From Callaeas wilsoni (lineage: Eukaryota; Chordata; Aves; Passeriformes; Callaeidae): a DNA stretch of 64,000 nucleotides. The notes beneath the pieces are model-generated. The model made no database searches and was not told the DNA's origin. It saw only the letters and a list, made by a program, of their open reading frames with translations. Both the position numbers and the translations under genes were made by a program. Of the stretch, positions 25,051-39,045 are shown in pieces; the first letter of the stretch is position 1, and every line of letters starts with the position of its first letter. The DNA is taken from NCBI GenBank assembly GCA_013398955.1, contig VWPU01011666.1, positions 68,481-132,480 on the forward strand, given 5' to 3'.

Positions 25051-25586
25051 TACCAAACAGCGGAGAGAAAGTTTGTAGGTAATTAGGCACAAAAATCAAA
25101 CAGATAATGAAATTAATAGGATAGATATTATCACGTATCAATACAAGTACCCATATAAAAATATACTTTTACCTAAGCAAAATAGAAGTATGTGGGTGTT
25201 TGATTAATCTCTAAAGTCTTCTCATTTTACCCTGTGTCTCTACTTTTGGGCATTCTTAAGCACAAGTAAGCTGTGCAGATAAGGCAGAAGAATGCAAAGG
25301 TGAGCCAGTTGTTTGAAACATAACAAATATTCCGTAAGTGTTGAGCCCTTCTGTCTGCAATATTCTCTCAATTGCATAACAACAATACACACGACAATGT
25401 GAACATAAATGAGCTCAGTTGCACAGAGGTAGCTGAGGCTCTCTGGATGCTAAGTCCAACATATACAGAATTACCAGTTCAAAGCAAACAATGAGTTGCA
25501 AGGGATGAGCAGTACTAATTAATATTTACTATACTCCTGAATAATAGCAAACTTGTTAAGAAGTTTAATTCAGCCAACACACGAAA

Positions 25587-25601
25587 CCACAAGGGGGCAA
25601 C
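25587..25601 (+). promoter_or_regulatory. Candidate CTCF-like motif
   Basis: The plus strand reads CCACAAGGGGGCAAC, 13 of 15 matches to the CTCF core including the AGGGGGCA centre. It lies in intron 1, 2.5 kb upstream of exon 2, and points opposite to the two sites in intron 2. Confidence 0.35.
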
Positions 25602-28600
25602 AAAGCAAAGACAATCCTATTTCTGTCCTTTTCCTAAACAAACACAAAACCCTAATAAGCATTAAAGTTGAAAGTTCCTGTGCCAAAGTGACAAAAAGAC
25701 AAATTTAGGGTCAATCATTTGCCAGATCTCTTTGCTTGTTCCTATTTGAGAAACTGATGGCTGAGGTAAGAACTGCATCAAGTGCCAGTCACCCCACTAC
25801 CTACTTTTATGGGTTTTCATGCACATGGACCCATTTCAGTCTTACTAATTTTTTTTTTTTTCACCCACAGACAAGCTCTTGTAATCCACTGCTGTGCTCT
25901 TTCCAGGCTGATGCACGAGAAACCTTCATAACCAGGAATACACATTATGCCAAGCAAAACAAAGATGCTTGGACAGATGCTGCTGCTTCGTGTCTGTTTC
26001 TCTGGCATGAGAGAAATGACACCCACAAGGTGCCAGTGCAGCACCACAGCTGAGCTACTGACTGTTAAACTGGCATTGCTATTTTGCTTAGATCAATTGC
26101 ACATAAGGAACAGAAGGTGCAAAATTAAGACATTAAACAAATATACATTGTGTCCTCCTCATCCTCTGGTGTGAGCCTACTGTTTGTTGCCTTCCAAAAC
26201 TCAGCTCTTGTTTTGGTGTTTGGTAACTCAGTTTTTGTTTTGGTATTACTGGCTCCCTCCTCCACCTCTGAAGCATAAGAAGGGAGCGAGGCACTAGTAA
26301 AATAGAAAATAGGAAGTTTGGCACTTTTTTTCGTTTCTCTTTTTTGACAGTTATCTCCTCTTTCTTCAGCCAGAAGTGGGACACAGATCCTCAGTTACCA
26401 CCTAGGCAGCAGAAAAGTCCACAGCAGTTAGTTACAAACAACTGTTGCAGAGGTAGACACTGCCTCAAACTGGAATTTGCTTACGCAAAAATCATCCTGG
26501 GACAATTTAACCAGTCAGCCTCAGAAAAGCAAACATTACAATTTTCATAAAATAACCTTATCACTCTTACTATCACTTTACTGTGATTGCTATTACTATA
26601 TTTTCCAAAAAAAGTTACTTGTCTTGATACAGATGCTAGGCATGCAAACTCTTCATCCAACCAGTAAATATCAGACAAACTAATGGGCAACTGACTCCAC
26701 TTCAGTACAGTACGTTTTTCTCTAAAGGAAACACAGTCAGCAGAACACTGGAATTTCCTAAGCTCTAGCAGTCAGACAAGGCTTCATCTCTTGCAAACCA
26801 CGAGTCTTTTATCTCCTGAAACCCATTGCTTGTTTACCCTCTCTGCACAGATGTGACTGTCTTCAAGAAAGGAAGCAGGATGATGAGTTCAGGCTCTCAT
26901 CAGCTCTGATCTCACTGTGTGATTGTGTGGCCAAGCAAGCATAAGATATGAGGAGATAGCCTGTGAAGTTTTTCATACTGTCTCTCCCAGGTTACAAAGT
27001 AGCATCTGCTTGCATGTAAGTCACATCTACTTCATCAGTGGATGCATTCAAAAATACCTAGCTTTGTGGTTAAGTCATATCTAACAGTGCTATGTTTTTT
27101 TTAACACCAAGAGTTTTGCAAGGGGCTGATCGTCTCTTACTCCTCGATGTGAAACCACTCTTATACCACTGTTAGAGCAGCAGATGTTTTCTTCCACGGA
27201 CTCAGTTTTTGGTAGACTAGTACAAGGAGACCTGTGTCCTCTCAGACAGCAGCACTATTTTACTCAAAGCCAGCTTCTCTGGTTGTCTTTTCAAATCCGT
27301 TTTGCCAGGCACTGCATACCTGGTGGAGCCAGACCCAGAAGTGGAGCCCTCTGTGTTCGTGAAACAACACCAGCGTGCAGCACCCCAGCGACGCCTCGAG
27401 CTCACGCACGTTCCAAGCCCGTAACCAGACTTGGGATGTGCACCTGTGCTACACCACCCTCTAAAAAGAAAAGCATGAACACAGACACAGGTGTAGAGAG
27501 AGTTACAGCAGGCAGTGTCTTCATAGGTGTGTGTATGTGGGCAAACATTTAATAAATAAGTTTCGTCTTGCTTCCCTATGTCAGTCAGACAATTTAGGTA
27601 ATTTTTTTGTCTCAAACAGGTCTGAGAAGCTAGAGCATTTCCAGAAAAGAATCATTCAGCAGAAAAGGGAACACGGCCAGCTAGCATATGTGCTGTATTT
27701 AGCAACAGATAGGAAATATATTAAGAGCTAAAGGTAGCTTTAATTTTTTCTGACTATTCTAGGATATATTTTGACTTATGGAACAGACCTATGGCTTTTT
27801 CCCAGACCTCAGTGGCAGCTGCAGGAACTTGACACATTATATGTAGCTATCAGTACTGTGCAGCCTTCAGCCCTGAGCTGCTGAGTTTTTTCTATATTTA
27901 ACTATGATTTTTGAACATTAGCATGTCTTTTTTGTGGCTTGAAACAATGTGCAGAATGATCAAAGGAACAATAAATCACTTACTGAGAGATAACAATACT
28001 AATTTAGTGAATGTCACAGGTAGGAGAACTGATAAAGGTTTATAAAATATGTCCAGTGATATGACCAGGAACATTTTAAAAAAAGGTGCATGAGACATGC
28101 TGGAAGTACTTACTCACCAGATTAATACAGTCTCATGCACATGCAGCTGTTATCATCAAAACCAGTGCTAAAATGAGGGTAGATTTCATTCCTCCTTGCA
28201 GTGTTTCTTACACACTTCCAGTGGGAGTCTTTCCATAAACCAGGAAAAGGTTGCAGTTAGGCTATAAACTGAGCTGAAACCTTAAAAACATTTAATAGAT
28301 GAGAAGGGACATGCAAAGTTCAGCTCAATTTTTATAAACTTGAGCTCTAACCATCCAGGAAGATAGACAGTTTTTCCTTGTTCAGTGTCACTTACGAGCT
28401 GCCTTAAGTCTGGTTTTTCTAACCATTTTTATTCATTACAGCTATCAGTCTTGAAGGTTTCTAGCTATTGGTGCCCTCGCATACAGGGAATATTATTTTA
28501 GCTGGTAACTGTTGGATCTGTGATTTTTTTTTTTTGGCATGAGGTCAATGGCTAGTTGCAGTTCATCCTCTGTCTACTGGAAAAAATGACTAATTAAAAA

Positions 28601-29511
28601 AGAAATATTCTGAAAAAAAAAAAGTGGTTTGTGTGCTTCTAGGTACGGAACATTCTATCTAAGGCCCCTTCTTGAATCTCTATCTGCCCTTATTTTTACA
28701 CAACTGGATTGCCTTTCTTTGAATGCACAGCTGTGTTCAATCACATACATGATCAGCCGTCTATGCTGTAAGTCAGGGGTGGTTTTGTTTTGTGGGATTT
28801 TGTTTGTGGGTTTTTTTACGGAGTAAATAACATTTCTGCCATTTAAGCGTCTAACTTAAAGCTTAAATGTGGTAGGTTTCTTAGGTAAACAAAGCAATAC
28901 AAAGTTTAACCTCCTCTAAGCATAGAGCTTTACAGGAACTGGAAGGATGACATTGAGAATGAGCAACACGAGCGTGCAGCTTAAACTTGGGCAGATTATG
29001 ATCTTGACCATCATAATTTGCAAACTATAATGCTGCTGCATATCCAGTTCACATTAGTTCATTAAAACATATGACAGCATAATTATTTCATCTTTCATCC
29101 CCATGGCTTATACATACTGACACTTTTCAGACTGTGAACTCAAAGGTCAATGGTATCAGAAAAAGGACATTTTCATGCAACTTTCCAGGTAACAAATAGT
29201 GTTACGGCAATGAGTAGATAGACAACTCCAGGTAAGAGACACACTGAAAACTCTCTCATTTTGTCATACATTCTGCTGCATTCCATGCCAGAGAAGTAAC
29301 TCCTTACTTAATTTACATCAGGAAAATCCTCATGAAAAACTTCAACAGGTTTTTACTACTATAACTTGATGTAAATCCCTGACCACCTCATACAGTACCA
29401 CATAGTCCTTTCCACAGTGCATTCAGAACTAACCCACATCAAGTAATTTTTTACTGCAGCAAGGCACCAGGTCTTTATTCTTTCACTCAAGATATTTTGG
29501 GATTGCTAGAG

Positions 29512-29560
29512 AGGAAAAAAAAACAACCCCAAAAAAACCCAAAAAAAAAAACAACGATTA
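29512..29560. repeat. A-rich low-complexity tract
   Basis: Runs of 7-11 A residues alternate with short CCC or C interruptions. No SINE-like body precedes it. Confidence 0.7.
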
Positions 29561-32500
29561 AAAAAGCAAAAGAAGGGAAACAGGTAGAACTTGTAAAATA
29601 AAGGACAGCTGACAATAAGAGAAGAAAGACATCTATGAACATAAATGGCATTGCTAGGAAGCTAATACAAGACGGCAATTTATTTTACAGGATCATCATC
29701 AAGGTATAGTGTCAAGTATAAATACCAACTGATGCTTTTTCAAGTGATAAACTCAGATAGGGTTGTTTTTTAAAAAAGAAACAGGATTTAACCAGGCAGA
29801 GAAAACGTTCATCCTTAATGAAATTCATGCAAGTAAATACCCCATATGAAGTCTTATGCTGAACCATTCAGTAAGTCTGAACTGAATAATTAAAAAAACA
29901 CTAATTTTGTCATGACTACAGAATACCAGAGCACAGTGCCAGGCTACTAACAGAAAGCTAAATAAGCATTTAATTATCCAACTGGTGGACACCAGAGGTC
30001 ATCACTTCATCATCACATCTCCATCACTTACTCCATTAAAAATAAAAAAGTTTGTTTGTAAGAGAATGGTCTGGTGAAGGTACATGGTTAGAAAGAGGGA
30101 GCCCTGTACTCAATTCCTCTTTGCCCATACCTTAAGCCAACTTTAACCCTTTCTTAACTACAATAGCTGTTCCTGCATTAGCATGGAAAAAACCCCAGGA
30201 CTGTAGCAAGAAGTTAAGAGAGTCCTACAACCTACAGAAACCATACCTGAAGATGAAACGAGTTTTAAAAAGAACAAATACACAAAAAAGTACCTTAGTG
30301 CTGATTAAAAAAAAAAAAAAAAGTTTAAATCTTTGGCCATGCAGGCAGTTTGCATGGTTTTCCTCTAAGGATTTTTCTTCTCTTTTTCTGTTTTGTTTTT
30401 GAGGTAGGGGAAGGAAGGAGGGGTACAGCCCCTCCCCATCTTCCAGCGTCTCTGTGGCAGGAGGATGCCCAGCAGAAGAGGAAGTACACTCACATTCATG
30501 CAGAGAAGCATGATTCCCTCCAGGAACTGGCTACAACAGTTTCCTGTCCAACACACGCTTCCTCTCTGTTATGTCCAACACAGGCCAAGCTTGTAGACAA
30601 GTCACTGCTCTCAGCTGTCATTTACCATCAAAAACCCTTCAACAGACAAAGTGCAAATGCTCTGTTTGTGTTAGCTTAGGTCTATCAGATGGAGCTTCCT
30701 GTTAATATGTATTTGTTCCAATTCCTAAGGCGAAGTAGAGTTGGTGCTTCCTGAAAGAAACAATGGCATAATTTTTAACCAGCTCCATGAATCCGTGTCA
30801 AAGAAATGCTGTCTTCTGGCTCCCGTGTGAGAAAGCAGCTTTATTGTACAAGGAGGATCATATACAGTACAGGGTAGTCTGATACTAAGAAAAATGGGTT
30901 AACTATGCAGCTAAATAGGCAAGGCTTCTATCACACCTACCTGGCTCTTCTGGGAGGTTAAAGTCTGTAAAAATGATTTAAATTATGGGCAATGTACCAA
31001 AGCACAAAGCACACAATGAATCAAAAGTCATTTAGGACTCAGCACCAGAATTATTGCAGGAAGGGCCTCTAAGGTCCTGGCAAGGGGTATGATTGCAGTA
31101 GAAATGCAGACCAGACGTCAAGATGCTTCAAGAGGAAAGGTTAACTACTCACAAAAAGCAATGTTACTGCATCCTGCAACGAGGTATTGGTTCCTTTGAG
31201 AACAGCCATGGATTAACAGGAAAAAGATGATAGGTTCCATGTAAGAAAGCGGAAAATGAATACGCTACGTTTAAAACAAGTGCACAACCAAGAGATGTGA
31301 ACCACTGGACTGCAGAAAATTTATCAGCCCTCCCCAGATAGTTCACAACAAGCTTCCAATGTACCTCATCATTAATGTGAATCCCAAACATAGCAACGTG
31401 ACAGCCATGGAAAAGGTGAGTTCACATGTGCAGTAAGAGCATCACCCAATAGTAGAAATCAAGAGAACTTTTGCAGTTTTCTTTACATCAGGCTTCACTA
31501 GGGAAAAACATGTCATTTTTTATCAGCCAGTTCTGGAGACATGTTCTTTTAATGAAGGAGAAGAAAAATGCTCTAGAAACTGAGTAACACAAGTAAAATT
31601 TGTTTTGTAGTTGGAGTTTTATGCAGTCTGAGCACTCACTACACCAGTATCCCACTTTTCTTGTAAAAGCACATTTAAGGCAGCAGAGTTTAAATAATTT
31701 AGTGTCCAAATATTGAAAGAAAATTGCTAGAAGTTCAGACTATAAAACGCAGCTTCTGAAAAAATGCCAAGAATTGACTATTCTTCTGCTTTGCTGTTAT
31801 CAAACCTAAATTAAATAAATCTTTCTAAATAAAATACCTTTTTTAAAAGAAATACTTTAACAATATTTACTTCCAATGGTTTCTCTTGTTTGGGCTGGCC
31901 GAATACTATTTTGCTCACTTCATCTGACAAAGCAATTCAAGAGCTCCATGTATTACCTGTTTTTTTGTTTAGTTTTCTTTCCTTCTACTTGCTTTTATCA
32001 CAGCAGTACTGCTACAAATCACTTTGCCTCCTCCATCAAAGATCAGAGAACACTGTATCGTGACTTCTAGAGCATATGCATCTTGTAATGCTGCAGAAAA
32101 CTCAACTTGGTCAACTTTTCAGCTCACAGACTTCCTGCTTAGGGACCAGCTTCTGGATACTGCAGGTAGCCAAGTAAGGATGCCATCCTGCCCCAAAGAC
32201 ACAAAACGAGGCAGAAGAAAGGAAACATTGCCTCCACACCAAAGGAAAAAGGCACTATCCCACAATCTTGTGCAGCGGATGTACTAGTGCACAGAAAGCT
32301 GGATATTAGTTGTGTGGCAGTACCACTTAGGGCTAAGGTTCTAAACGTTCCATAAAGAAATACTCACATTTCTAGCTCTCTAAAAACCCCTCCATGACAA
32401 TACTGGGAAGCAATACTGATATTTTTGACAGTATCCTTTATTCTTCAATTGTGAATAGAGTGAAACAGTGAAAAGGACTAAAAAAAAAAAAAATCAACAG

Positions 32501-35500
32501 ATAGATAAATATACAAATGGGGAAGAAGTAATCATACCTTGAGCTACTGACTTGACCAGATAATTTAATTTGGTTTATTCCACATGCCACAAAAGTGATA
32601 CCAGACCTGAGCAACTCTGGCCTACTCCTCATCTGATCCCCCCCAAAAGCCTTTTTGAGCTCCTTTCTCCTAAAACCAGTGTGTCTGAAAGGCACTTTCA
32701 TCAGTGCTGGCAAGTAAGATGAAGACCGTGAGAAAGATCTGAAGCTGGGATAAGTGCTCTCACCAGGGTTTCCATTATGACCCTCTGCTGTAATTATTTA
32801 AAGGTATAGTTGACAGATGCTTTCACGGAAACCAGCCTTGTCATCGTCTTTTGAGCTTTTCAGCTGCACTTTTCTAGAGGCGCTGGGGGCAGAAACATGG
32901 CACCCTTAATGCATTATAGCTTAGAAACAAGGAAGAGAAACTACACGACAGGTTCACATTCCTAAGGCGAAAGCAGAGGAATTCAGCAAACAGACGTATT
33001 TCCAGGGGAGAGAAAGTATTTGCTCAGGTAAAGACATGACGCTTGAAAGCTATGGCAACTTGACTTCTTAGTTTGCTTCAAGCATGATGGAAAGTTCAAG
33101 TGCCCCTGGAAGAAAAGAATGGAGAGAGTCTAGAAAGCCACAGGCAGCTTTTAATTTTATGGTGACAGAGCCTTTCTGTAAATACAAAAATCTCTGTAAA
33201 TACGTGCTCTTGACATACAGGAGTGCTCAACACTCCATTTCCTCTGAAAAGCCTAAACAGATTAAATTTCCAAAGTGAAATCCATGCTATGCTTAAAGAG
33301 CTTTAGCTTTATGTCCCCACCACACAAATGACAGTTTTCCAGGCTGAAAATTATGAGGATAATTATTTCCATTATTCCAGCAGTCAAGCTGGCTGTTTGT
33401 GGAAATTCCAATTGTCTAGCACAAAGCTAAAAATCCTGTTGTATCATATCAACTCGCCTGCCCTGAATTAAACTAGGGAACATTAAGAGAAAATGGTTCA
33501 ATAAAGTTACAATCAGTTCTGAGGCCTGCATTCAAGAGGCATTTCGGGGTGGTTTAGTGTCCAAAACACGTTTCAGAATGGGACTTCAAACTTGAACACT
33601 AAACAAGCAAAAAAGTTCCTTGTAAGAGAAATCAAGATGAAGTAATAACAGATGTTAGATGGTTCATGTACCAAATCTTACAGGAAGGGCTCCTAATCAA
33701 GAATACAGTGGCCCTATATAATATTAAAAAAACATAATTAACTACTAACTGGACAACCAACTCTGCTGTGGGTAACAGCCCCCAGATGCCAGGCACGCAC
33801 TTTAATTTTCACCTGCCCACACACTTCCAACTCTAAAAGCCACAAGGCATCTAAACATTTCTGGGAATAGTCTTTTGAGGCTGCAGGAAAAAGAAACCCT
33901 ATTTATCTTGTAGTGAAATCTCAGATTCTGTCAGGTAACTTCCAGAACACGAATTTGTCAAAACTGATTCATGAGAAAGACTTGAGAGATGGTAACATTT
34001 TGTGGCACATCTGAAGGCCGCCGCCTTGGGAGGGGAAAGCTACCATAGTACCATAATTCTGATGTATCATTGCAGGACAGCATGAGGAAGCAAGGTCCAG
34101 TGCCTGAGAGCATCAGCTGATATTCCAGTGTTAACACGGACATAAAATTATTTATGTTACAGCTTTTACTGGGGCATTCAAACTACAGGTAGCAAGTGCT
34201 TGCTAACTGCATGCAATACGTTCCTGAAAACGGTGGCCGAAGTCAGAAAGAGGCAAAACAACTGTTTTGCACATTCACTTGAATAATAAATGAAATTCTG
34301 GGTAATTGTTAACATTGCAATACCTAACATTATATGTGAAAGCTTGAATATTAAATAGTTTCAATTACATGGAGGAAAGCATGCACTACATCTACAACAT
34401 TAAGATATCAATATTAAATTACACTAATTTAGGACTCAAAAGAATTCCAGAATTCCACATCCTTTTGGTTTTATAAATAGCAGAAAAATTTAGGGCATTA
34501 AACCACAGTACATATATTTTCTGCATATCCCTTTCTAAAGTGCCAATACTTCTACGTATGTATTTAGTTTCATATGTGGTGCTGTGCAATGAATAATAAT
34601 AAACATAAATTTGTAACACATAAAGCTAAGTACAAGGGGGCAAGACTTGATGAGAAGCAGACCTTGAAGGGTTCTCTTCTGGAAGTCATCATTTCATGGC
34701 TAAACTACCAGGAAATATCAAGCGATGACTTTCTGTCAAAGTTCAGTGCCCTTGAGATTAAGCTGCCATTTCAAATGTACGTTTAGAATGCGTCTAAAAT
34801 GTATTGATATGATCCGCCAACATATTAACAACATCCATTCGAGTAACACATGACCTCATGGCAAAATTACACTCCGAGATACTACCCTTGGCCCTGAGAC
34901 ACCAGCCATTTTAAAGGAGTATTAACAACATTTCAGCAGCATCCAAAACCCTAAGGAAGCGACGGGGTCAAGTTCAGCCGCCTCTGAGGCACTGCACTAA
35001 CGTATGTCCCTCCACGGACACAACTGGCTGCCAGACGCGATGTCCAATAAGAAACTCTCTGGTAGTCATTTGCTTCATGGGGTCTACTAATTCTACCAGC
35101 TTGCTTTTTAGTCATGGGAATTTATTGTTTAGAATCCTGTAGATTCTGGTAGCACCGCACTGAGGGAGAAAAAGCAGAGCTGAAAGATGCAGAGAGAAAC
35201 ACCACAGAATCGTCCATCAAGAACACTGAACTTCCTGCTTTGCTTTTTAAAAAACAAGGATTTCTATGGCTATAACAAAAGCTATTAAAAGCAGTCTAAA
35301 ATTTTGAAGGCACTTCTGAAAGTGCATCAAAATTAAACCATTACGCTTCCCATGCACCAAAAAATTCATAAAATCCTTCAGTGTAAGGATCAGATTTGCA
35401 GGTATGTTCTTCATCCAGGAACTCAGCCATTATTCTTTTGAATAAATTTTTAACTTAAAGCACTGATCCCTTTTGAACATGTAGTTCAAGTTACAGTTAC

Positions 35501-37905
35501 TAATTGTTTCTGACCAATCAATCCCTAGTGAATTTATAAACTACAAAGTTAGTCAAGTGGAAGATACAGGATCCTTATTCTGTGCTAATTGACAAACTCC
35601 ACAATAACTAAAAAGAGGTAAAAATTGTGATATGGGGGATGTACTAGTCACCTTGCAAGTCACAAGACAAATAAAATGACAAAGGATAAACATAGTTTAC
35701 CTTCCTTTTGAAACCACAGCTTTAATTAAATATTTACTTCTTATTTCCAAATTATTCTAGAAACAAGCTTGCCCAGATTAAAGCACAACTTCATTTTTAA
35801 TGGAATTTTGTTCAGAACAAGCTACGTCCTATGGAGTTCAGAATGTCAGGCCTGACCATTAAGACTTTTTTCTTTTTAAAAAAAAAAGGCTTAATATACT
35901 TGAAGTCCTCAGGACTAATTGGAGACAGAGGGGTCAGAGGGCTCACTCTTTCTGTTTATCAATGTTAAATCCCGAACTGCAATGATGAATATCGATTTTA
36001 AGGATGCAAAGCACGTCAAAAGCTGCAGAAGACCAAGGAACCCCAAAGTCATCAGTGCAGCACAAGCCTGAAGGACACAGTTTGGTTACAGCCGTTATTG
36101 AAATGGCACCTGTGCCATTGGAGAATATTTTTCTCTGCAGTTTCACCTTCGTCAGTACGAACAAAAGCATTGTTCTACTTGGAAAGTCTTTGGCAGCAGA
36201 ATGGGGAAAACAACAAAGTATCTCTAATGTGCATAGCACATAACATTTGTTTCATAATCTGATGGAGCAAATTAATTTCTTGACCAGCCGACAGGATACG
36301 CTTAATTAAAAGGGGAAAAAAAAAAAAACAACCGTGTGGAAGGGAGCTTTCTTAATCTATGTACTCCTTTCTTCCTTCTCCAAGGAATTGCTGGGCAGAT
36401 TCCTGCTCTACGCAGTCTGCATGTGACTTTCACCTGAAGCAACCCTGAATGTCAGAAACCCAGAACCAGTGAAATCCTCTTTCTTTTATGCTTCTTAGAT
36501 ATTGTTTGTATTTTTTTAATGTTTCTTAGATAAATACAGTAGATGGTGACACACATTTTGACTATCTGCTGCTCAAAGGGCCACACCCATCAAAAAAAGT
36601 AAGGAAAAAAGTAGATACCAAGGTGTCTTTCCCATAAAACAATCAGTTTTTGCAAAGGCAGTTAGCACTACTAGTCTCAAATAAAATTGTAAAAATCGAC
36701 CTAGGGACAACTAATTTATAAACCTAATGTTTTCCAGATTTCCTTTTATGTACTATTTCTCACTGCTCAGCAAATACTAAAATAAATTCATGCTACTCTG
36801 AGATACCCTAATCAGTTCTTAATTGAGAAGAAAGATGCAATCTCATATCATCCACCTCTGACACAGGCTTATGGGAGAACGGTATTTGTAATAAAAAAAG
36901 TATTATTTTTAGTATGACTCTGGCTCCAGACCTACATTTGAGCTCAGAAAAATCTAGTATTGCAGATCCATAAAATGTGGGGCACATCAGCAAACAAAAT
37001 ATTCGTGTTTCAGCACTGAACTCTTATAATACAGACTTCAACACAAAAAATCAAAACCAAAAGAAACCAAACAAAAAACCCCACAATTATTCTGAATAGC
37101 AAGAAGCTTTTTTCTCTGAAACAATAATCCCTGAAGTTTTAGAAGTGATCTATGAAGCTTTTGGACCTTGCTCAAGTTGGCAGAGATGTTTTTCATTCAC
37201 CTCAGCCACATAAGCATAAATTAAAATAATATTATCACGCCCACAGTAGACTGTTCCAGAAATGGGCTCTTTTTTAACCAATTAAAATTCCCTGTTTAAA
37301 GGTTTGGTTGGGTTTTATTTTTTTTCTGAGACTCACTCCTTCACCTAAAAGTAAATTGTCAAACAAATTGCTGCTGCTCCCTACCACGGTCAAGAAACAG
37401 GAGCCCAGGAAGAGCTTGGGGATGGAAAGTGCCTCAAGTCAAGCATTCATAAGGAGTCAGGTAGAAAAAAGGTTCACTGGAGGAACACAGGTGTGGGACA
37501 AACGAGGCTCCTGAGGGAAGACTCCAGCAGATGGCCCCAAAGCAACAGCAAGGCGCAGCTCAGCTCATACACAGCGAGCACCATTCCCTGCAGCTTTCTG
37601 CACGCCCAGCAAAGGCAGCCTGAATCCCAGCTCCTGTTAGGGCTGCTGCTACTGATGCATTTAAGAATGCACAGCTGTTTTATTAAAGTGAGTAAAAGCT
37701 TTACTTAATTCTGTTAGTCAGTTAAGAACATCACTCAATACACAAAACTAAATCTGGTCGAAAGTTGTGTGATCATTTAAATGGACATTTATTTTTTAAA
37801 GCTAAATTTTTCTAAGGACAGTATTTCTATTTTTTTATGGTTACAGAGCTGCACAGCTTTTCAAAAGCTTCTTCCACTGTGATTAAAAAAACTTCATTGT
37901 AGAAA

Positions 37906-37953
37906 GTATTTTAGGCAGACATTTCCAGTGTATTTTAGGAAGACATTTCCCAT
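37906..37953 (+). repeat. 24-bp tandem duplication
   Basis: Two adjacent 24-bp units begin GTATTTTAGG (37906 and 37930), continue with AGACATTTCC and differ at a few positions. Confidence 0.8.
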
Positions 37954-38353
37954 TAATAGAAGGTCAGAACGAGGGTAGAGCATATATTTCATTACATGTC
38001 ATTACTCATACACTTCCAAAGTCAGTTGTGTCAAAGCTCTTTTAAGAAACTTAGGAATGGTTTCCCCTACAAGAACATGAAAGAGGCAAGTGCTCAAAAA
38101 GCAATTCATTCTGCTTAAAAATTTCTGCATTCTGAAACGGCACTTTCAGGCTTTATATGCAAATATCTGCCTTAAATTTATTCCTTCAGAAAATGTAACT
38201 GGCCTTCCTCTGTATGCAGGAGGGTATGCTTGGACCCAAGGAGATGTGCTGATTAATGAACTTGCTGTCTAACTTAATAAAAAGATGAAATAAGAACCTA
38301 ACTTTTTTTTTTTTTTTAAGTGAGACAACAGCATAAAGCATTTCAGATAAGCA

Positions 38354-38525
38354 GACCATAGAATGGTTTGGGATGGAATGAACCTTGAAGATCACCCAGT
38401 ATCAACCCTCTGCCATGGGCAGGGAACCTTCCAATAGACCAGCTTGCTCAGAGCCCTATCCAACCTGGCCTTGAACATTGCCAGGGATGGGCCATCCATA
38501 ACTTCTCTGGGCACAAGTTTTAAAC
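38354..38525 (-). mobile_element. CR1 LINE, short 3' fragment
   Basis: The plus strand shows 'ccatagaatggtttgggatg', 'ctctgccatgggcagggaac', 'caacctggccttgaacattg' and 'cagggatgggccatccat', the last roughly 170 bp of CR1 in reverse complement. The similarity stops near 38525 after 'cttctctgggcac'. A 15-nt T run lies just to its left (38303-38317). Confidence 0.88.
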
Positions 38526-38895
38526 AAATTCAGCAGTATCTAGTTCTCCTAGTCTGCTTTTGCCCGAAATTCCACCACCTTCTTATTCACCAGCTGGGAA
38601 CTTGTCATGCATTAAAGTCCGAGACTTCAAAAATATGTTACGAACCAAGAAGTTAAAGTTCTGCATAACTTCTACCGCAATATTCTTTCTGATCTCACAA
38701 AGTTCCCTTGCTCTTCCAGACCGACCTCTACTGAAAGCATACTGCATGCTAAGTATTGCAAGTCTGCAGGCACAGAGCACATGCTTTGGTCAGGTTAACA
38801 CTGAAAAAAAACCAAAACACAAGTGGATGCCAGCTACTTTCTACTTCCTAAGTGCATACAAACTTCCCCTGCAGTGGCCCATGGAGCAATTATCG

Positions 38896-39045
38896 TTTTC
38901 ATTTGCTAGCAAAGAAAAATGAACAGCGTGGAGATTAAGTGACTTGTACAAGGTCACACAGCACGTGTGATGCAGAGCTGAAGATCGATCCCCAAGGATC
39001 CGGCTTCCAAGAGCGACCTTCACACAGCTGGGCCAGCTCTTTGCA
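38896..39045 (-). mobile_element. MIR-like ancient tRNA-derived SINE relic
   Basis: The plus strand contains 'gagattaagtgacttgtaca', then 'aggtcacacagcacgtgtga', then 'tgcagagctgaagatcgatc'. These follow the reverse complement of the MIR SINE in order and spacing: the 'gaggttaagtgacttgccca' block, 'aggtcacacagctag', then 'ggcagagccgggattcgaac'. The last block corresponds to the tRNA B-box region of MIR, so the relic is oriented on the minus strand, sense to KCNQ1. MIR copies are scarce and highly diverged in birds. Boundaries are approximate. Confidence 0.6.
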
